Below, in pieces: positions 51,849 to 61,737 of a stretch of 64,000 bases of DNA; within the stretch, counting starts at the first letter, position 1; each line of letters begins with the position of its first letter. The stretch comes from Dyadobacter koreensis (GTDB lineage: Bacteria > Bacteroidota > Bacteroidia > Cytophagales > Spirosomataceae), in assembly GCF_900108855.1 (NCBI RefSeq), contig NZ_FNXY01000001.1:434001-498000 (forward strand), read 5' to 3'. The position numbers and the translations under genes are program-made. The notes under the pieces are model-generated. The model made no database searches. It saw only the letters and a program-made list of their open reading frames with translations, and had not been told where the DNA came from.

Positions 51849-52847
51849 ATGTCTCTTGTTAGCGTTTTAATGCCAATATATAATCAAGAAAATTATATTC
51901 GTGAGAGCTTAGAAAGTCTTCTTTCTCAAACCATGACCGACTTAGAAATTGTAGTGATAAATGATGGTTCAACGGATAGCTCACTTGACATTATAAATAG
52001 TTATGGTGACAAACGTATCAAAGTTTATTCTAATGAAGGAAACAAGGGGTTAATCTATTCTCTGAACCGTGGTATTGAGCTTTGCCAAGACTCAAAATAT
52101 ATAGCTCGTTTAGATGGAGATGACATAGCGTTACCGGACCGTCTGCAAAAGCAAGTGAATATTCTTAACGCGAATTCAGAAGTTGGATTATTAGGCGGTT
52201 CATCAATAGTATTCGGCGACAATGTAAAAACTAGAATTAGTTCACGTCCAATAGAAAACCGCGATATTATCACCAGCTTTATTGCGATGAATTCTTTTTC
52301 TCACCCAACTATGCTGATAAGAACTGAAATACTTCTTAAAAGTGGCAAACGTTATAGTACTGATTTCCCTAAATATGAGGATTACGGTTTGTGGATTGAT
52401 CTAATAGGTACATGTGAATTCAAAAATATTTCAGATGTTCTAATCCGATACAGAAGACATGCAAACAACATTACCAAGTCTTATAAAGAAGATATTTCTA
52501 AAAACTTTCATGTTTTCAATCGATTACTTGCTTTGTACATTGATAAAATCGAATGCGATTTAACACAGGACGAGAAATATATAATTTCTGTGATCACTAG
52601 TAAATCCAGAGCAAGATATGATGAAAATGTTTCTATTGATCACATTCGTTCTGTAATCAATAGCTACTGTTTGAAAATTAAGAAAACAAATATGAATGCT
52701 TCCCTTGCCAAAGAATTGCTTTTAGGAAAGGCGATAATGTATTTAAGAGAAACAAATAGGAATGTTGACATGATTAAGCTTATAGGAAATCCATCGTACT
52801 ATGGAATAATTGCAAATGCGATTAGACATATTTACCAATGGAGATGA
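51849..52847 (+). CDS. Family 2 glycosyltransferase
   Basis: 332 residues. The GT-A fold start VSVLMPIYNQENYIRESLES and INDGSTDSS are diagnostic for GT2, and YIARLDGDDIALPDRL contains the DxD-type metal site. There are no membrane segments, so it is a cytoplasmic or peripheral enzyme. It adds one sugar to the lipid-linked repeat unit; donor and linkage are unknown. The gene is AT-rich and closely spaced with its neighbours. Confidence 0.92.
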   Translation: MSLVSVLMPIYNQENYIRESLESLLSQTMTDLEIVVINDGSTDSSLDIINSYGDKRIKVYSNEGNKGLIYSLNRGIELCQDSKYIARLDGDDIALPDRLQKQVNILNANSEVGLLGGSSIVFGDNVKTRISSRPIENRDIITSFIAMNSFSHPTMLIRTEILLKSGKRYSTDFPKYEDYGLWIDLIGTCEFKNISDVLIRYRRHANNITKSYKEDISKNFHVFNRLLALYIDKIECDLTQDEKYIISVITSKSRARYDENVSIDHIRSVINSYCLKIKKTNMNASLAKELLLGKAIMYLRETNRNVDMIKLIGNPSYYGIIANAIRHIYQWR

Positions 52848-52935
52848 AATATCAACAAAATATTATGACAATTAAATTTCAATGACGCTTATAACGAATA
52901 ATGTTTAATCAGCGTAAAACAAACATAAAAATTTT

Positions 52936-54264
52936 ATGGATTTAGTACTTTCTCTCGTACTCATAATTATCACCTTCGTCAACTTGATGAGACAGAGGGA
53001 AAATATAATTCCGTATATAATTGTCTACAACGTCGTTTTCGACGTATTCAACTATACATTTGACTCCACTTCGGGTATAATTGCGATTGGTAGGGCAGCT
53101 CTACTTTACACCACAGCTTTTTTCTTCTATAAAAAGAAAGGATTTAAATTAAGACCTGTAAACATTCTAATTTTTATTTTTCTTCTATATACATTTTTTC
53201 TCTGCTTCTTCTCAAATGATTTTAATGAGTCGATAAGAACTTACCTAAGAGTATCCTCTTATTTTATTTACTTTGATCTGATTTATAGTTACTATTTGGA
53301 CAAAAAACACGATCCAAATAAATATTTTAAAAGTTTTTCATTGGTGCTGGTCACTTACATAGTTTATACAGTTGCTGCCAACGTCTTTAAACTTGGAACA
53401 ATGTATTCGTCAAAACAAGATTCGGATGACAGTTTTCAAACGGGTAATATAATTGGAGATTTCTTGCTGCAGTTTTCATTTTCAGTACTCCTTATCCCTC
53501 TAATATTTTTTTACAACAATGACAAAAAATATAGAATTTTCTACATTCTCTGTTCCTGTATCACCATTCCACTTCTTTTGGTATCAACAAGAAGGACATC
53601 TGTATTAATTATTGTAGCTGGATACATCATTTTTCTATTTTTCTATAAAAATAAATCAACTGCGATACTTTATTCATTGTTGTTTTCATTTGCTGCGTCC
53701 TTATTCGTACTTAATTTTAGTGATACGATAGTTAAACGATTTGAAGCGCGCGCAGATAGACTCGAAGTGAATTCGTTTGAAGCCGAAGGTAGAACACTGG
53801 AATATTTCGTCGTTTCTGACCTTATTTTTAGTTTTAAAGATCCTCTTCATTCATTATTTGGAAAGGACATTTACGCCGAACGAGGTGTACTCAAAACTTT
53901 TTATAGTGAAAGGCATTTACACACCGACTATGGAAAATTATTGCATGGGACCGGCATTATCGGTTTCTTGCTTTATATATTATTCATTTACACATTAGTT
54001 ATCATTTCTTTCAGACAAAGAAGATATAAAATTAATGGTGATGAATATGCCTTACACTTCAGCACGATTATAATGCTTATTGGTTGTAAGGTTATTCTTT
54101 CTTACACTGGGGGTTTTCACGTGATCAGTTACAATGCCATGGTCTTTGGTACTATTGGCTTAATCCTTGCTATTCAGAAGCGATCACATCAAGAAAATCT
54201 TATTCAAAATTCAATTATAAGAAATCAAACTGCTCAACAAAATGAAACCCGTTTACATAGTTAA
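52936..54264 (+). CDS. Oligosaccharide polymerase (Wzy-like, O-antigen ligase superfamily)
   Basis: 442 residues with around ten to twelve hydrophobic segments and one large loop after about residue 240 (FSDTIVKRFEARADRLEVNS; EAEGRTLEYF). This topology is typical of Wzy polymerases, which are highly variable in sequence. The end (ILAIQKRSHQENLIQ) is soluble. It overlaps the next gene by 23 bases. It joins repeat units into the polymer in the periplasm. Assignment rests on topology and neighbourhood. Confidence 0.82.
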   Translation: MDLVLSLVLIIITFVNLMRQRENIIPYIIVYNVVFDVFNYTFDSTSGIIAIGRAALLYTTAFFFYKKKGFKLRPVNILIFIFLLYTFFLCFFSNDFNESIRTYLRVSSYFIYFDLIYSYYLDKKHDPNKYFKSFSLVLVTYIVYTVAANVFKLGTMYSSKQDSDDSFQTGNIIGDFLLQFSFSVLLIPLIFFYNNDKKYRIFYILCSCITIPLLLVSTRRTSVLIIVAGYIIFLFFYKNKSTAILYSLLFSFAASLFVLNFSDTIVKRFEARADRLEVNSFEAEGRTLEYFVVSDLIFSFKDPLHSLFGKDIYAERGVLKTFYSERHLHTDYGKLLHGTGIIGFLLYILFIYTLVIISFRQRRYKINGDEYALHFSTIIMLIGCKVILSYTGGFHVISYNAMVFGTIGLILAIQKRSHQENLIQNSIIRNQTAQQNETRLHS

Positions 54265-55405
54265 AAATCTGGCCCCATGGATGATAGACGAGTTATCAGT
54301 ATTTGCAACCCACACCCAATTTGTACTTTTGCTTTTACGAAAGCAAAATAGCTTCTACGATAATGCGCTAAATGATTTAGAAGCGAAGGGAATTGAAATT
54401 TTAATAGAACCATACAGCAAAATAATTGACGTTAAAAAACTGTGGTTTATCATGAAATTTGTATTTCTCAATTTTAAAAAACTTCTTTGGGGATACAGCG
54501 CAATAATCGGATGGAAAAGTATTATCTGGTTCGCTAAACTAGATATGACGCATTTTAGTGAAGAAACTAAATTACACGCACAATTTGCTACACAACCTGC
54601 AATAATATCTCTTATGCTGAAAATGTATTTCAAACGAGGCTTAGATTACTGTTTTACCTTTCATGCTTATGACATTTATTTCAAAAATAAATGGATGTCT
54701 CTACTAGTGAACAACTCAATTTACGCTTTTAGCATATCTGATTATAACATCCAATATATAACCAGTTCTTATCCTGACAGTGACCTAGAAAAAGTAAAAC
54801 TAGCTCGGTTGGGAGCCTTTGAAGTGGCCAATACATCCATACAAAAAATTGGTACAGTTTTCACAATTGGATTGCTTAGCTGGTTTACAGAAAAAAAAGG
54901 TATTATCTATCTATTAGAAGCGGTTAAAAACGTATATCAACAAGATAAAGATATTAAATTAGTTTTGGCGGGTGACGGACCATTAAAGGGAGAATATCTA
55001 AAGTATATTGATGAACACAACCTTTCAGCCTGTGTATCGTATATAGGTAGAGTTAATAGCACTGAGAAACCCGATTTTTTCAGGACAATAGATGCCTTTT
55101 TACTTCCGGCAATCTCGTTGCGTAATGACAAAGATGGAATACCAGTTGTTTTGATGGAAGCAACTTCCTATGGCCTTCCATTAATTTCTACCAATGTATC
55201 TGGAATTCCTGAAATTTGTATCAACGAATTCAATGGAAAATTAATTGAAGAAAAAGATGTCGTTGCACTGCAAGAAGCTATCTATGCTCTTAAATCTGAT
55301 TTTTCCCTAAGACAAACCTTTGCCAAAAACTCTTTGGTGGTTTTTAAAAAATATAATATACAAGATAACAGTTTGAGCAAACTTAAGGACATGAAATGGA
55401 TCTAA
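54242..55405 (+). CDS. Family 4 glycosyltransferase
   Basis: 387 residues. The C-terminal GT-B domain shows IGLLSWFTEKKGIIYLLEAV, then LVLAGDGPLKGEYLKY, and near the end LLPAISLRNDKDGIPVVLME followed by SYGLPLISTNVSGIPEICIN. The E(x7)E retaining motif is seen in this last block. No signal peptide. It transfers a sugar to the repeat unit; donor unknown. The start overlaps the polymerase gene by 23 bases, suggesting translational coupling. Confidence 0.93.
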   Translation: MKPVYIVKNLAPWMIDELSVFATHTQFVLLLLRKQNSFYDNALNDLEAKGIEILIEPYSKIIDVKKLWFIMKFVFLNFKKLLWGYSAIIGWKSIIWFAKLDMTHFSEETKLHAQFATQPAIISLMLKMYFKRGLDYCFTFHAYDIYFKNKWMSLLVNNSIYAFSISDYNIQYITSSYPDSDLEKVKLARLGAFEVANTSIQKIGTVFTIGLLSWFTEKKGIIYLLEAVKNVYQQDKDIKLVLAGDGPLKGEYLKYIDEHNLSACVSYIGRVNSTEKPDFFRTIDAFLLPAISLRNDKDGIPVVLMEATSYGLPLISTNVSGIPEICINEFNGKLIEEKDVVALQEAIYALKSDFSLRQTFAKNSLVVFKKYNIQDNSLSKLKDMKWI

Positions 55406-55456
55406 AACTTATTTCTAGAGTCTCCCAAATTACTTTGTAAAATAACAAACGCTTTC

Positions 55457-56485
55457 ATGCAGAATATGAAAATTTTAATCGATATTAAGCATCCTGCTCA
55501 ACTAAATTTATTTAAGGGCTTAGCCTACGAACTTAAACAGAGCGGCTGGAATGTAACCGTATGTTACCTTGGACGAGGTAAGTTACCCAAAATTATCGAA
55601 CGAGAGTATTACGACTTTGATTCTATTCAAGTCGGCGAAAGCCATGGAAGTAAATGGTCAATTTTCTGGCAAGGTAACGTGTTAAGAACAATTAGATTTT
55701 TTAGTTTAATTCGTAAAAATAAATATAACATTTGCGTTGCAGCCAGTAGTGCACCATTGGCCTTCGCATGTTATTTTTCGAAAACTCCGATTATTCAGTT
55801 TTACGATGATCCGGAAAGAAAAAGGATTAACTCAATTAACGCTTTCTTCTCAAATAAACTGTTTTTTCCCCCTATAGTTAAAGCAGAAGGAAAGATTGCA
55901 ATATTCAATTGCCTTAAAGAATGGAGCTATTTAAGCCCTTCTAAATTCACCGCGAATTCTAATGTCTTAACAGAATACAATTTGGAGAAGTATAATTACA
56001 TTTTTGTTAGAGAAGTAAGTAATAAATCTTTCAATTACTATGATCAACAAGACGCAATTATATCAACTTTTGCAAGTGAGATCGATTCAAATACTAATGT
56101 CATCCTTTCACTTGAAGATAAGTCATATGCTGGAAAATATCCAAAAAATTGGATAATACTGCAGGAGCCGGTTGATGACATCCATTCTCTCATTTATTTC
56201 GCAAAGCTGGTGCTATCTTCTGGAGACAGTATGGCGCGCGAAGGTGCTATGCTTGGCGTCCCAAGCATTTATTGTGGAATAAGACAGATGAAAGCAAACG
56301 AAGTTCTTATAAGAGAAGGAGCTCTGACTCATTTACCATTAAAATCGGGTCTCGATAGTATTAATAAATATGCTGATGCAGAATTTGATGAATCTCATCA
56401 AACAAATTTTCGAAAACACTTGGAATCGAAATGGGACAATATGCTTGATTTTATGAACACTCAAATAAATATTTATAAAAAATAA
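55457..56485 (+). CDS. DUF354-like glycosyltransferase-fold protein
   Basis: 342 residues. The opening MKILIDIKHPAQLNLFKGLA is the usual start of DUF354 proteins, which have a GT-B fold similar to UDP-GlcNAc epimerases and MurG-type enzymes. The later block SSGDSMAREGAMLGVPSIYC corresponds to the nucleotide-binding part. An internal ATG three codons in (55466) could be the real start. Probably adds or modifies a sugar in the repeat unit, but the function of the family is only partly known. Confidence 0.75.
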   Translation: MQNMKILIDIKHPAQLNLFKGLAYELKQSGWNVTVCYLGRGKLPKIIEREYYDFDSIQVGESHGSKWSIFWQGNVLRTIRFFSLIRKNKYNICVAASSAPLAFACYFSKTPIIQFYDDPERKRINSINAFFSNKLFFPPIVKAEGKIAIFNCLKEWSYLSPSKFTANSNVLTEYNLEKYNYIFVREVSNKSFNYYDQQDAIISTFASEIDSNTNVILSLEDKSYAGKYPKNWIILQEPVDDIHSLIYFAKLVLSSGDSMAREGAMLGVPSIYCGIRQMKANEVLIREGALTHLPLKSGLDSINKYADAEFDESHQTNFRKHLESKWDNMLDFMNTQINIYKK

Positions 56486-56495
56486 ATTAGCAAAT

Positions 56496-57800
56496 ATGAT
56501 AATTTCAATATTTGGACTCGGATATGTTGGATGCGTAAGCTTAGGTTGCCTGTCAAGAAATGGGCATAATGTCATTGGTGTCGATGTCTCTTCGCTAAAA
56601 GTAGACCTAATCAACCAAGGATTAGCTACTATTGTTGAAAAGGACATTGATATTATTATCAAAGAAGAGTTTAATAAAGGAAAGATTAGGGCAACTACTG
56701 ACTATTTCGACGCAGTTAACGAATCTGAACTTAGTATAATTTGTGTTGGGACGCCATCATCACCAACTGGCCATTTGAATCTTTCTTATATTTACAAAAC
56801 TGCAGAGCAAATCGGCGAGGCACTCAAATCAAAAAGCAGCTTTCACGTCGTAGTTATCAGGAGCACAGTTCTCCCTGGCACAAATGAGAAGGTTGGGGAA
56901 ATAATTGAACAGGTTTCCGGAAAGGTTCGTGGGATTGGCTTTTCTGTTGTTTCCAATCCAGAATTTCTTCGAGAGGGTACTGCAGTCAAAGACTACTATA
57001 ACCCATCTGTAACTGTCTTAGGAGGAGATAATTTGGAAGCTATTGAAAAGGTATCATCACTTTATAAAGATCTAAATTCGCCAATTGAAATTACAGAAAT
57101 TAAGGTCGCAGAGTTGATAAAATATGTCAATAATTCATTTCACGCCCTAAAAATAACTTTTGCCAACGAAGTTGGAAATATATGCAAAGGGCTGGAAATA
57201 GATTCCCACAAAGTGATGGACCTTTTTTGTACTGATACCCACCTGAATATCTCAAAAGCTTACTTTAAACCAGGGTTTGCTTATGGTGGTTCTTGCCTTC
57301 CAAAAGATCTTCGCGGCTTAGTTACTCTCGGGCATGACAATTACATCAATGCTCCGTTGCTTAACAGTATAGACTCGTCTAACGAAAATCAAAAGCGAGT
57401 TGCCTATGAACTAATAGCTCGAACAGGGTGTAAAAAAATCTGCTTTGTAGGCCTAAGTTTTAAGGAAGGGACAGACGATCTTCGATATAGTCCTTCTGTT
57501 GACCTTGCAGAAAAGCTTATCGGGAAGGGTTACGAGCTCAAAATTTATGATGAGAATGTGCACATATCAAAATTAATCGGAGCAAACAAAGCATTTATCA
57601 ATGAACATTTACCCCATTTGTCAGACTTGATTACCGATGACATAGTTTCTTCAATTCAAGAATCAGATGTTGTGTTAATAAACCATCGAAACTTCAATGT
57701 TAATACTTATTCAGCTGAATTAGCTGATAAAATTATAATTGATTTGGTTCGAGTACACCTCGACGACGTACCCAAAAACTATACTGGCCTGTGCTGGTAA
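56496..57800 (+). CDS. Nucleotide-sugar dehydrogenase, GDP-mannose 6-dehydrogenase (AlgD)-like
   Basis: 434 residues. FGLGYVGCVSLGCLSRNGHN at the N-terminus and VIGVDVSSLKVDLINQG-type sequence with IVEKDID are closer to AlgD/GMD than to UDP-glucose dehydrogenases, and the word ATTDYFDAV also fits. Catalytic cysteine is C267 in YGGSCLPKD. RSTVLPGT and NPEFLREGTAVKDYYNP are conserved. The likely reaction is oxidation of GDP-mannose to GDP-mannuronate. This fits the presence of a GDP-mannose source (manC) and an alginate-lyase-family gene next door. The UDP-GlcA dehydrogenase-like alternative cannot be excluded, since substrate specificity is hard to read from sequence. Confidence 0.85.
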   Translation: MIISIFGLGYVGCVSLGCLSRNGHNVIGVDVSSLKVDLINQGLATIVEKDIDIIIKEEFNKGKIRATTDYFDAVNESELSIICVGTPSSPTGHLNLSYIYKTAEQIGEALKSKSSFHVVVIRSTVLPGTNEKVGEIIEQVSGKVRGIGFSVVSNPEFLREGTAVKDYYNPSVTVLGGDNLEAIEKVSSLYKDLNSPIEITEIKVAELIKYVNNSFHALKITFANEVGNICKGLEIDSHKVMDLFCTDTHLNISKAYFKPGFAYGGSCLPKDLRGLVTLGHDNYINAPLLNSIDSSNENQKRVAYELIARTGCKKICFVGLSFKEGTDDLRYSPSVDLAEKLIGKGYELKIYDENVHISKLIGANKAFINEHLPHLSDLITDDIVSSIQESDVVLINHRNFNVNTYSAELADKIIIDLVRVHLDDVPKNYTGLCW

Positions 57801-57823
57801 ACAAATTACAACATAATATTTTC

Positions 57824-58327
57824 ATGACTTCATATAGTATCTTTCAAGACTGGAAAGCGAACCGGGGAAATATAAAGGGAAGAATAGTTATGTTTTCGTA
57901 CAGAATGGCCCACTTAGCAACAAGTGGGCCCATTGTAAAAATATTGCTTACGCCGTATTTGGTTCTTTACAAAGTATTTATAATGTGGATACTTGGTGTG
58001 GAAATACAGCATAGAGCTAAAATTGGTCCTGGTTTGAAGATGTTTCATGGTCAGGCATTAGTAATACATAAGTCAACAGTTATAGGGAAAAATTGCACAA
58101 TAAGACAATCAATAACAATAGGAAATAAGATTTCAGCTAATAACTCCAAAACAACTGGTGTTATAATAGGTGATAACGTAGAAATCGGAGCTAATACTTG
58201 CATTATCGGTCAGATATCAATTGGCGACAACGTTGTAATTGGCGCTGGTTCAGTTGTAGTAAAAAATGTTCCAGCAAATACAGTTATTGCCGGAAATCCA
58301 GCTCGAATCATTAGGCATCTTTCATAA
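57824..58327 (+). CDS. Hexapeptide-repeat acetyltransferase (serine acetyltransferase/WcaB-like)
   Basis: 167 residues from the ATG at 57824; a GTG at 57791 overlapping the previous gene is also in frame. The first part (SIFQDWKANRGNIKGRIVMF; RMAHLA) is the N-terminus of CysE/WcaB-type enzymes. The left-handed beta-helix repeats follow (LVIHKSTVIGKNCTI, GVIIGDNVEIGANTCIIGQI, NVVIGAGSVVVKNVPANTVI). In an EPS cluster it most likely acetylates a sugar of the repeat unit. Confidence 0.85.
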   Translation: MTSYSIFQDWKANRGNIKGRIVMFSYRMAHLATSGPIVKILLTPYLVLYKVFIMWILGVEIQHRAKIGPGLKMFHGQALVIHKSTVIGKNCTIRQSITIGNKISANNSKTTGVIIGDNVEIGANTCIIGQISIGDNVVIGAGSVVVKNVPANTVIAGNPARIIRHLS

Positions 58328-58488
58328 TAATACTATTATTGGATCGCGAAATTCTTATTTGGTGAGAACAAATATGGCTATTTATAGCATAAGAAAATAT
58401 CACAAATAATTTCTTATCCCTGTGAAGCTTAAGTATAGTTTTTCGATTGCTATTCGGATTAGTTAATATGAATCTAGAATTAAATATA

Positions 58489-59724
58489 ATGACTGGTAGA
58501 CTCACTAAAACGATTAAGAAATCTTTTCTATTTGCCATTGTTCTAGCATTCCATATGGAAAGTTACGGATCTATATTGCAGAATTATAGTGATCAGAAAT
58601 TTTTGTTAATTGACAAGACTAAACTTAGACTATTTGAAAAAAAATTTCATGAGCAGAGCGTCATAGAGGTAAATATTGTAAAATCGCTTATTAAATCTGG
58701 TGAAGGCATTCTCAAAACAGATAAAAGCTATTCTGTAACTTTTTTGAAGGAAAATTTGCCACCCGATCGCAACATACATTCTTACCAAAGCCAGTCAATT
58801 TACTGGTGGCCTGACAGTAACAAGAGAGATGGAATTCCATATATCAGAAAAGATGGTAAGGTAAATCCTGAGGCAAAAAAATTAAAGGACCAGGATCAAC
58901 TTAATAACTTGATTTTAGACTTAAAAAAACTAAGTTTATGTTACTATTTTACAAAGGACGAACGATTTGCTTTTAAAGTCAAAAATCTCCTTGATACTTG
59001 GTTTGTAGATCCGTCAACTAAAATGAACCCAAATTTGAATTTCGGGCAGTTTATACCAGGAAGAAATCAGGGATCGCCAACAGGAATAATCGAAACCAGA
59101 GAATTAGCTGCAATACCTGACATTATTTCCCTGACTTCGGGAAGCAATCATATGTCTCCGGATTTTATTGATATAATAAGAATTTGGTTTAGTTCTTACT
59201 TAAGATGGCTCCAGACAAGCCCTTTGGGTAAGAAAGAGAAAGCAATGAGGAATAACCATGGTACATACTACGATCTTCAGGAAGTTACATTTTGTATTTT
59301 TGTTGGTGATACAGCAAAGGCCAAACAAATATTAGAATCTCGGACTCCGAAACGTATAGATTATCAAATAAAGGCCGATGGCAGTCAACCATTTGAACTT
59401 GTGCGAGAGAATTCATTGAATTATACCATGTCAAATCTTGCTGGTTTATGCAAACTAGCTCAAGTATCTGAGAACATCGGCGCTAATGATTTATGGCACT
59501 ATGAACAACCAAATGGCTCCGGATTAGAAAATTCATTTGAATGGTTTTCGCAATATTTGCTTAAATCTAAAAAGTGGGATAACAAGCAATTAAATCGAAT
59601 TAACAATTATTATGGATTGGTAAAATTAAATAGTGCGGTTGCTTCGAAATATCAAAATATTGAAATTGAAAAAATTATATCTTTGTATCCAAATTATACT
59701 AGAATAGCGTGGGAATTATTTTAG
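58489..59724 (+). CDS. Alginate-lyase-family protein (PL5-like), secreted
   Basis: 411 residues from the ATG at 58489, which starts a signal peptide (TKTIKKSFLFAIVLAFHMES). In-frame starts at 58447 (TTG) and 58468 (ATG) precede it. The (alpha/alpha)-barrel family pattern is seen in SIYWWPDSNKRDGIPYIRKD and VNPEAKKLKD. AMRNNHGTYYDLQEVTFCIF carries the Asn-His and Tyr expected in the lyase site, and QPFELVRENSLNYTMSNLAG is the other conserved block. Such enzymes cleave mannuronate-containing polymers by beta-elimination. In EPS loci a lyase often removes periplasmic polymer or trims chains, like AlgL. The substrate is inferred from context. Confidence 0.88.
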   Translation: MTGRLTKTIKKSFLFAIVLAFHMESYGSILQNYSDQKFLLIDKTKLRLFEKKFHEQSVIEVNIVKSLIKSGEGILKTDKSYSVTFLKENLPPDRNIHSYQSQSIYWWPDSNKRDGIPYIRKDGKVNPEAKKLKDQDQLNNLILDLKKLSLCYYFTKDERFAFKVKNLLDTWFVDPSTKMNPNLNFGQFIPGRNQGSPTGIIETRELAAIPDIISLTSGSNHMSPDFIDIIRIWFSSYLRWLQTSPLGKKEKAMRNNHGTYYDLQEVTFCIFVGDTAKAKQILESRTPKRIDYQIKADGSQPFELVRENSLNYTMSNLAGLCKLAQVSENIGANDLWHYEQPNGSGLENSFEWFSQYLLKSKKWDNKQLNRINNYYGLVKLNSAVASKYQNIEIEKIISLYPNYTRIAWELF

Positions 59725-60230
59725 TTGCACTTATAACTTATTTAAATATATTTTTTGGTTGTTTTTAAAATCAAGTCATTATCCCTAATATTCCAATTAT
59801 GATATCAAATATAAGTTGTATATTATCAAATAATTTCTACACCGAATGTAAACTATTCTACATTACTATGTTTCTATATAATTTTTCGAATAATTCAAAT
59901 GATGTTGTTGGTTGGTATTAGTAGGTTGCCTATTTTTGACATATAGGATAAGAACTAGGCAAATTCATGTATCCGTTGTCACCTTTTGAGAAATAAAATG
60001 TAAGCATACTTTAAATCGTCGAAGAAGATATGCGTTTGAACGATCTTTTGAATATCTTCTCCAGTTGAATATTTACAATTCGCAGGAAATCAGGAAATAG
60101 GGTAATAATAAATTTATTTGATAATTTAAATATTCTTAGACATTACATATAAACAGCGATATAGAATACAAGAAATCGTTGTTTCGGCATTAAAAATAGT
60201 TGCCTCAACATTACCAAATTACTCAACGTT
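59725..60230. other. Intergenic region before the WcaJ-like gene
   Basis: No gene is seen in 506 bases. The stretch is strongly AT-rich and ends the AT-rich cassette. It may contain the promoter of the initiating transferase gene at 60231, though I find no exact TAnnTTTG box on the plus strand and no strong terminator hairpin after the lyase gene. Confidence 0.4.
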
Positions 60231-61589
60231 ATGATAAGGTCTGATCAAAAACTTGCATTTAACTACATGTTAACTGACATACTTCTGCTGTCAGGTAGTT
60301 ATTTATTCTTCTTCTTAGGCAAGCCGGAATTCACGGAGCGGCATTTGTTATTTCTGCTTAATTACTGTGCGTTATGGATGATAGTTGGGTATTTTACCAG
60401 GATCTATTATATTCATCTTCACAACAGTTACCAATATCGATTGATGATGTACTTACGTGCACATCTCGTATTTATTGGAATTCTATCTTTTCTGTTCTTA
60501 CTTAACGAGGCACTAATCCCGATTAATCGCTATCAGCTAATTAACTTTGCTATGACCTTTATGGTTATTGAATTGTTCTCTCACTATGTGATTGTACAGT
60601 TAATTGGACAAATGCGATTAAAAGGTAAAAATGTCAGAAGGGCATTAATCGTGGGCGAAAAAGAGATTGGGGAAAAAATCAACTCGTATTTCAAAAATAA
60701 TTTGGATCTTGGTTATAACGTGGTTGGCATCCTTGACTCATATCCTGCTGGGCCGAACTCCAAAACAAATCGGATCACTGCTTTAGAAGAAATGGTCGCT
60801 GGTCAAAGAATTGACGAGATCATAATTGCAAATTATAAGGATGACGTGATTAAAGAAGTGATAATGATTTCCGACTATCATGGTATCAGAACCCGGATTG
60901 TGCCTAACTTTTCAACATTACTCGGTAAAAATTTCTCTATATCTCAATTAGGAAACATTCCAATAGTTAATGTTAGGGAAAGTTCTCTCGATAACTTATA
61001 CTGGGCAGCGCAGAAAAGGCTGTTTGATGTCATTTTTTCTTTGCTTGCTTTGATTGGATTAGCTCCTATTTTTGCACTCGTTGCAATAGCTATCCGGTTA
61101 GAATCGAAGGGTAAGATTTTTTATTGTCCAACTCGTATGGGACAGGGAGGTCGTGGATTCGAGGTTTTCAAATTCCGAAGTATGTATGAAGGTGATGGAG
61201 GTAACGGGACGTTGTCTACATCAGCTAATGATCCTAGGATTACAAAAGTTGGCGCGTTTATCAGGAAATATAGTCTGGATGAACTTCCACAATTTCTCAA
61301 CGTCTTACGGGGTGATATGAGCGTAGTAGGCCCTCGTCCTCACAGAATGTTCTTGAACCAGGTAATGCAAAAAGAGGTTGACAACTATATGGTTCGTCAT
61401 TATCTCAAACCTGGTATCACTGGTTGGGCGCAGGTTAATGGATGGCGTGGTCCAACTGATACGAAGGAACAAAAACTTCAAAGGACTAAGCATGATCTCT
61501 GGTATTTGGACAACTGGACTTTTGCCCTGGATTTGAAAATCATCTTCATGACAGTCTTCTCAAAGAAAACTCATCAGAACGTATTCTAA
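60231..61589 (+). CDS. wcaJ: Undecaprenyl-phosphate sugar phosphotransferase (WcaJ-like)
   Basis: 452 residues. Four N-terminal membrane segments are followed by a cytoplasmic Rossmann-like (CoA-binding) domain with RRALIVGEKEIGEKINSYFK. A fifth hydrophobic helix (LFDVIFSLLALIGLAPIFAL) and the sugar-phosphotransferase domain come next. The catalytic part has FEVFKFRSM, DPRITKVGAFIRKYSLDELP and VVGPRPHRMFLNQ. It transfers glucose-1-phosphate or galactose-1-phosphate to undecaprenyl phosphate, the first step of repeat-unit synthesis. The preceding AT-rich gap separates it from the cassette. Confidence 0.93.
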   Translation: MIRSDQKLAFNYMLTDILLLSGSYLFFFLGKPEFTERHLLFLLNYCALWMIVGYFTRIYYIHLHNSYQYRLMMYLRAHLVFIGILSFLFLLNEALIPINRYQLINFAMTFMVIELFSHYVIVQLIGQMRLKGKNVRRALIVGEKEIGEKINSYFKNNLDLGYNVVGILDSYPAGPNSKTNRITALEEMVAGQRIDEIIIANYKDDVIKEVIMISDYHGIRTRIVPNFSTLLGKNFSISQLGNIPIVNVRESSLDNLYWAAQKRLFDVIFSLLALIGLAPIFALVAIAIRLESKGKIFYCPTRMGQGGRGFEVFKFRSMYEGDGGNGTLSTSANDPRITKVGAFIRKYSLDELPQFLNVLRGDMSVVGPRPHRMFLNQVMQKEVDNYMVRHYLKPGITGWAQVNGWRGPTDTKEQKLQRTKHDLWYLDNWTFALDLKIIFMTVFSKKTHQNVF

Positions 61590-61737
61590 TTTTCTTTAAC
61601 AATCTATTAAGCTATTTACTTAGGTACACAGCGATGTTATGAGAAATCTGTGCCCACCTCTAGCGTGTTTTTGGATTTTTGTATTTATGTAAATAAATAA
61701 TTTAAACTATTAATTCCACAAATCAATTTTACTCACA

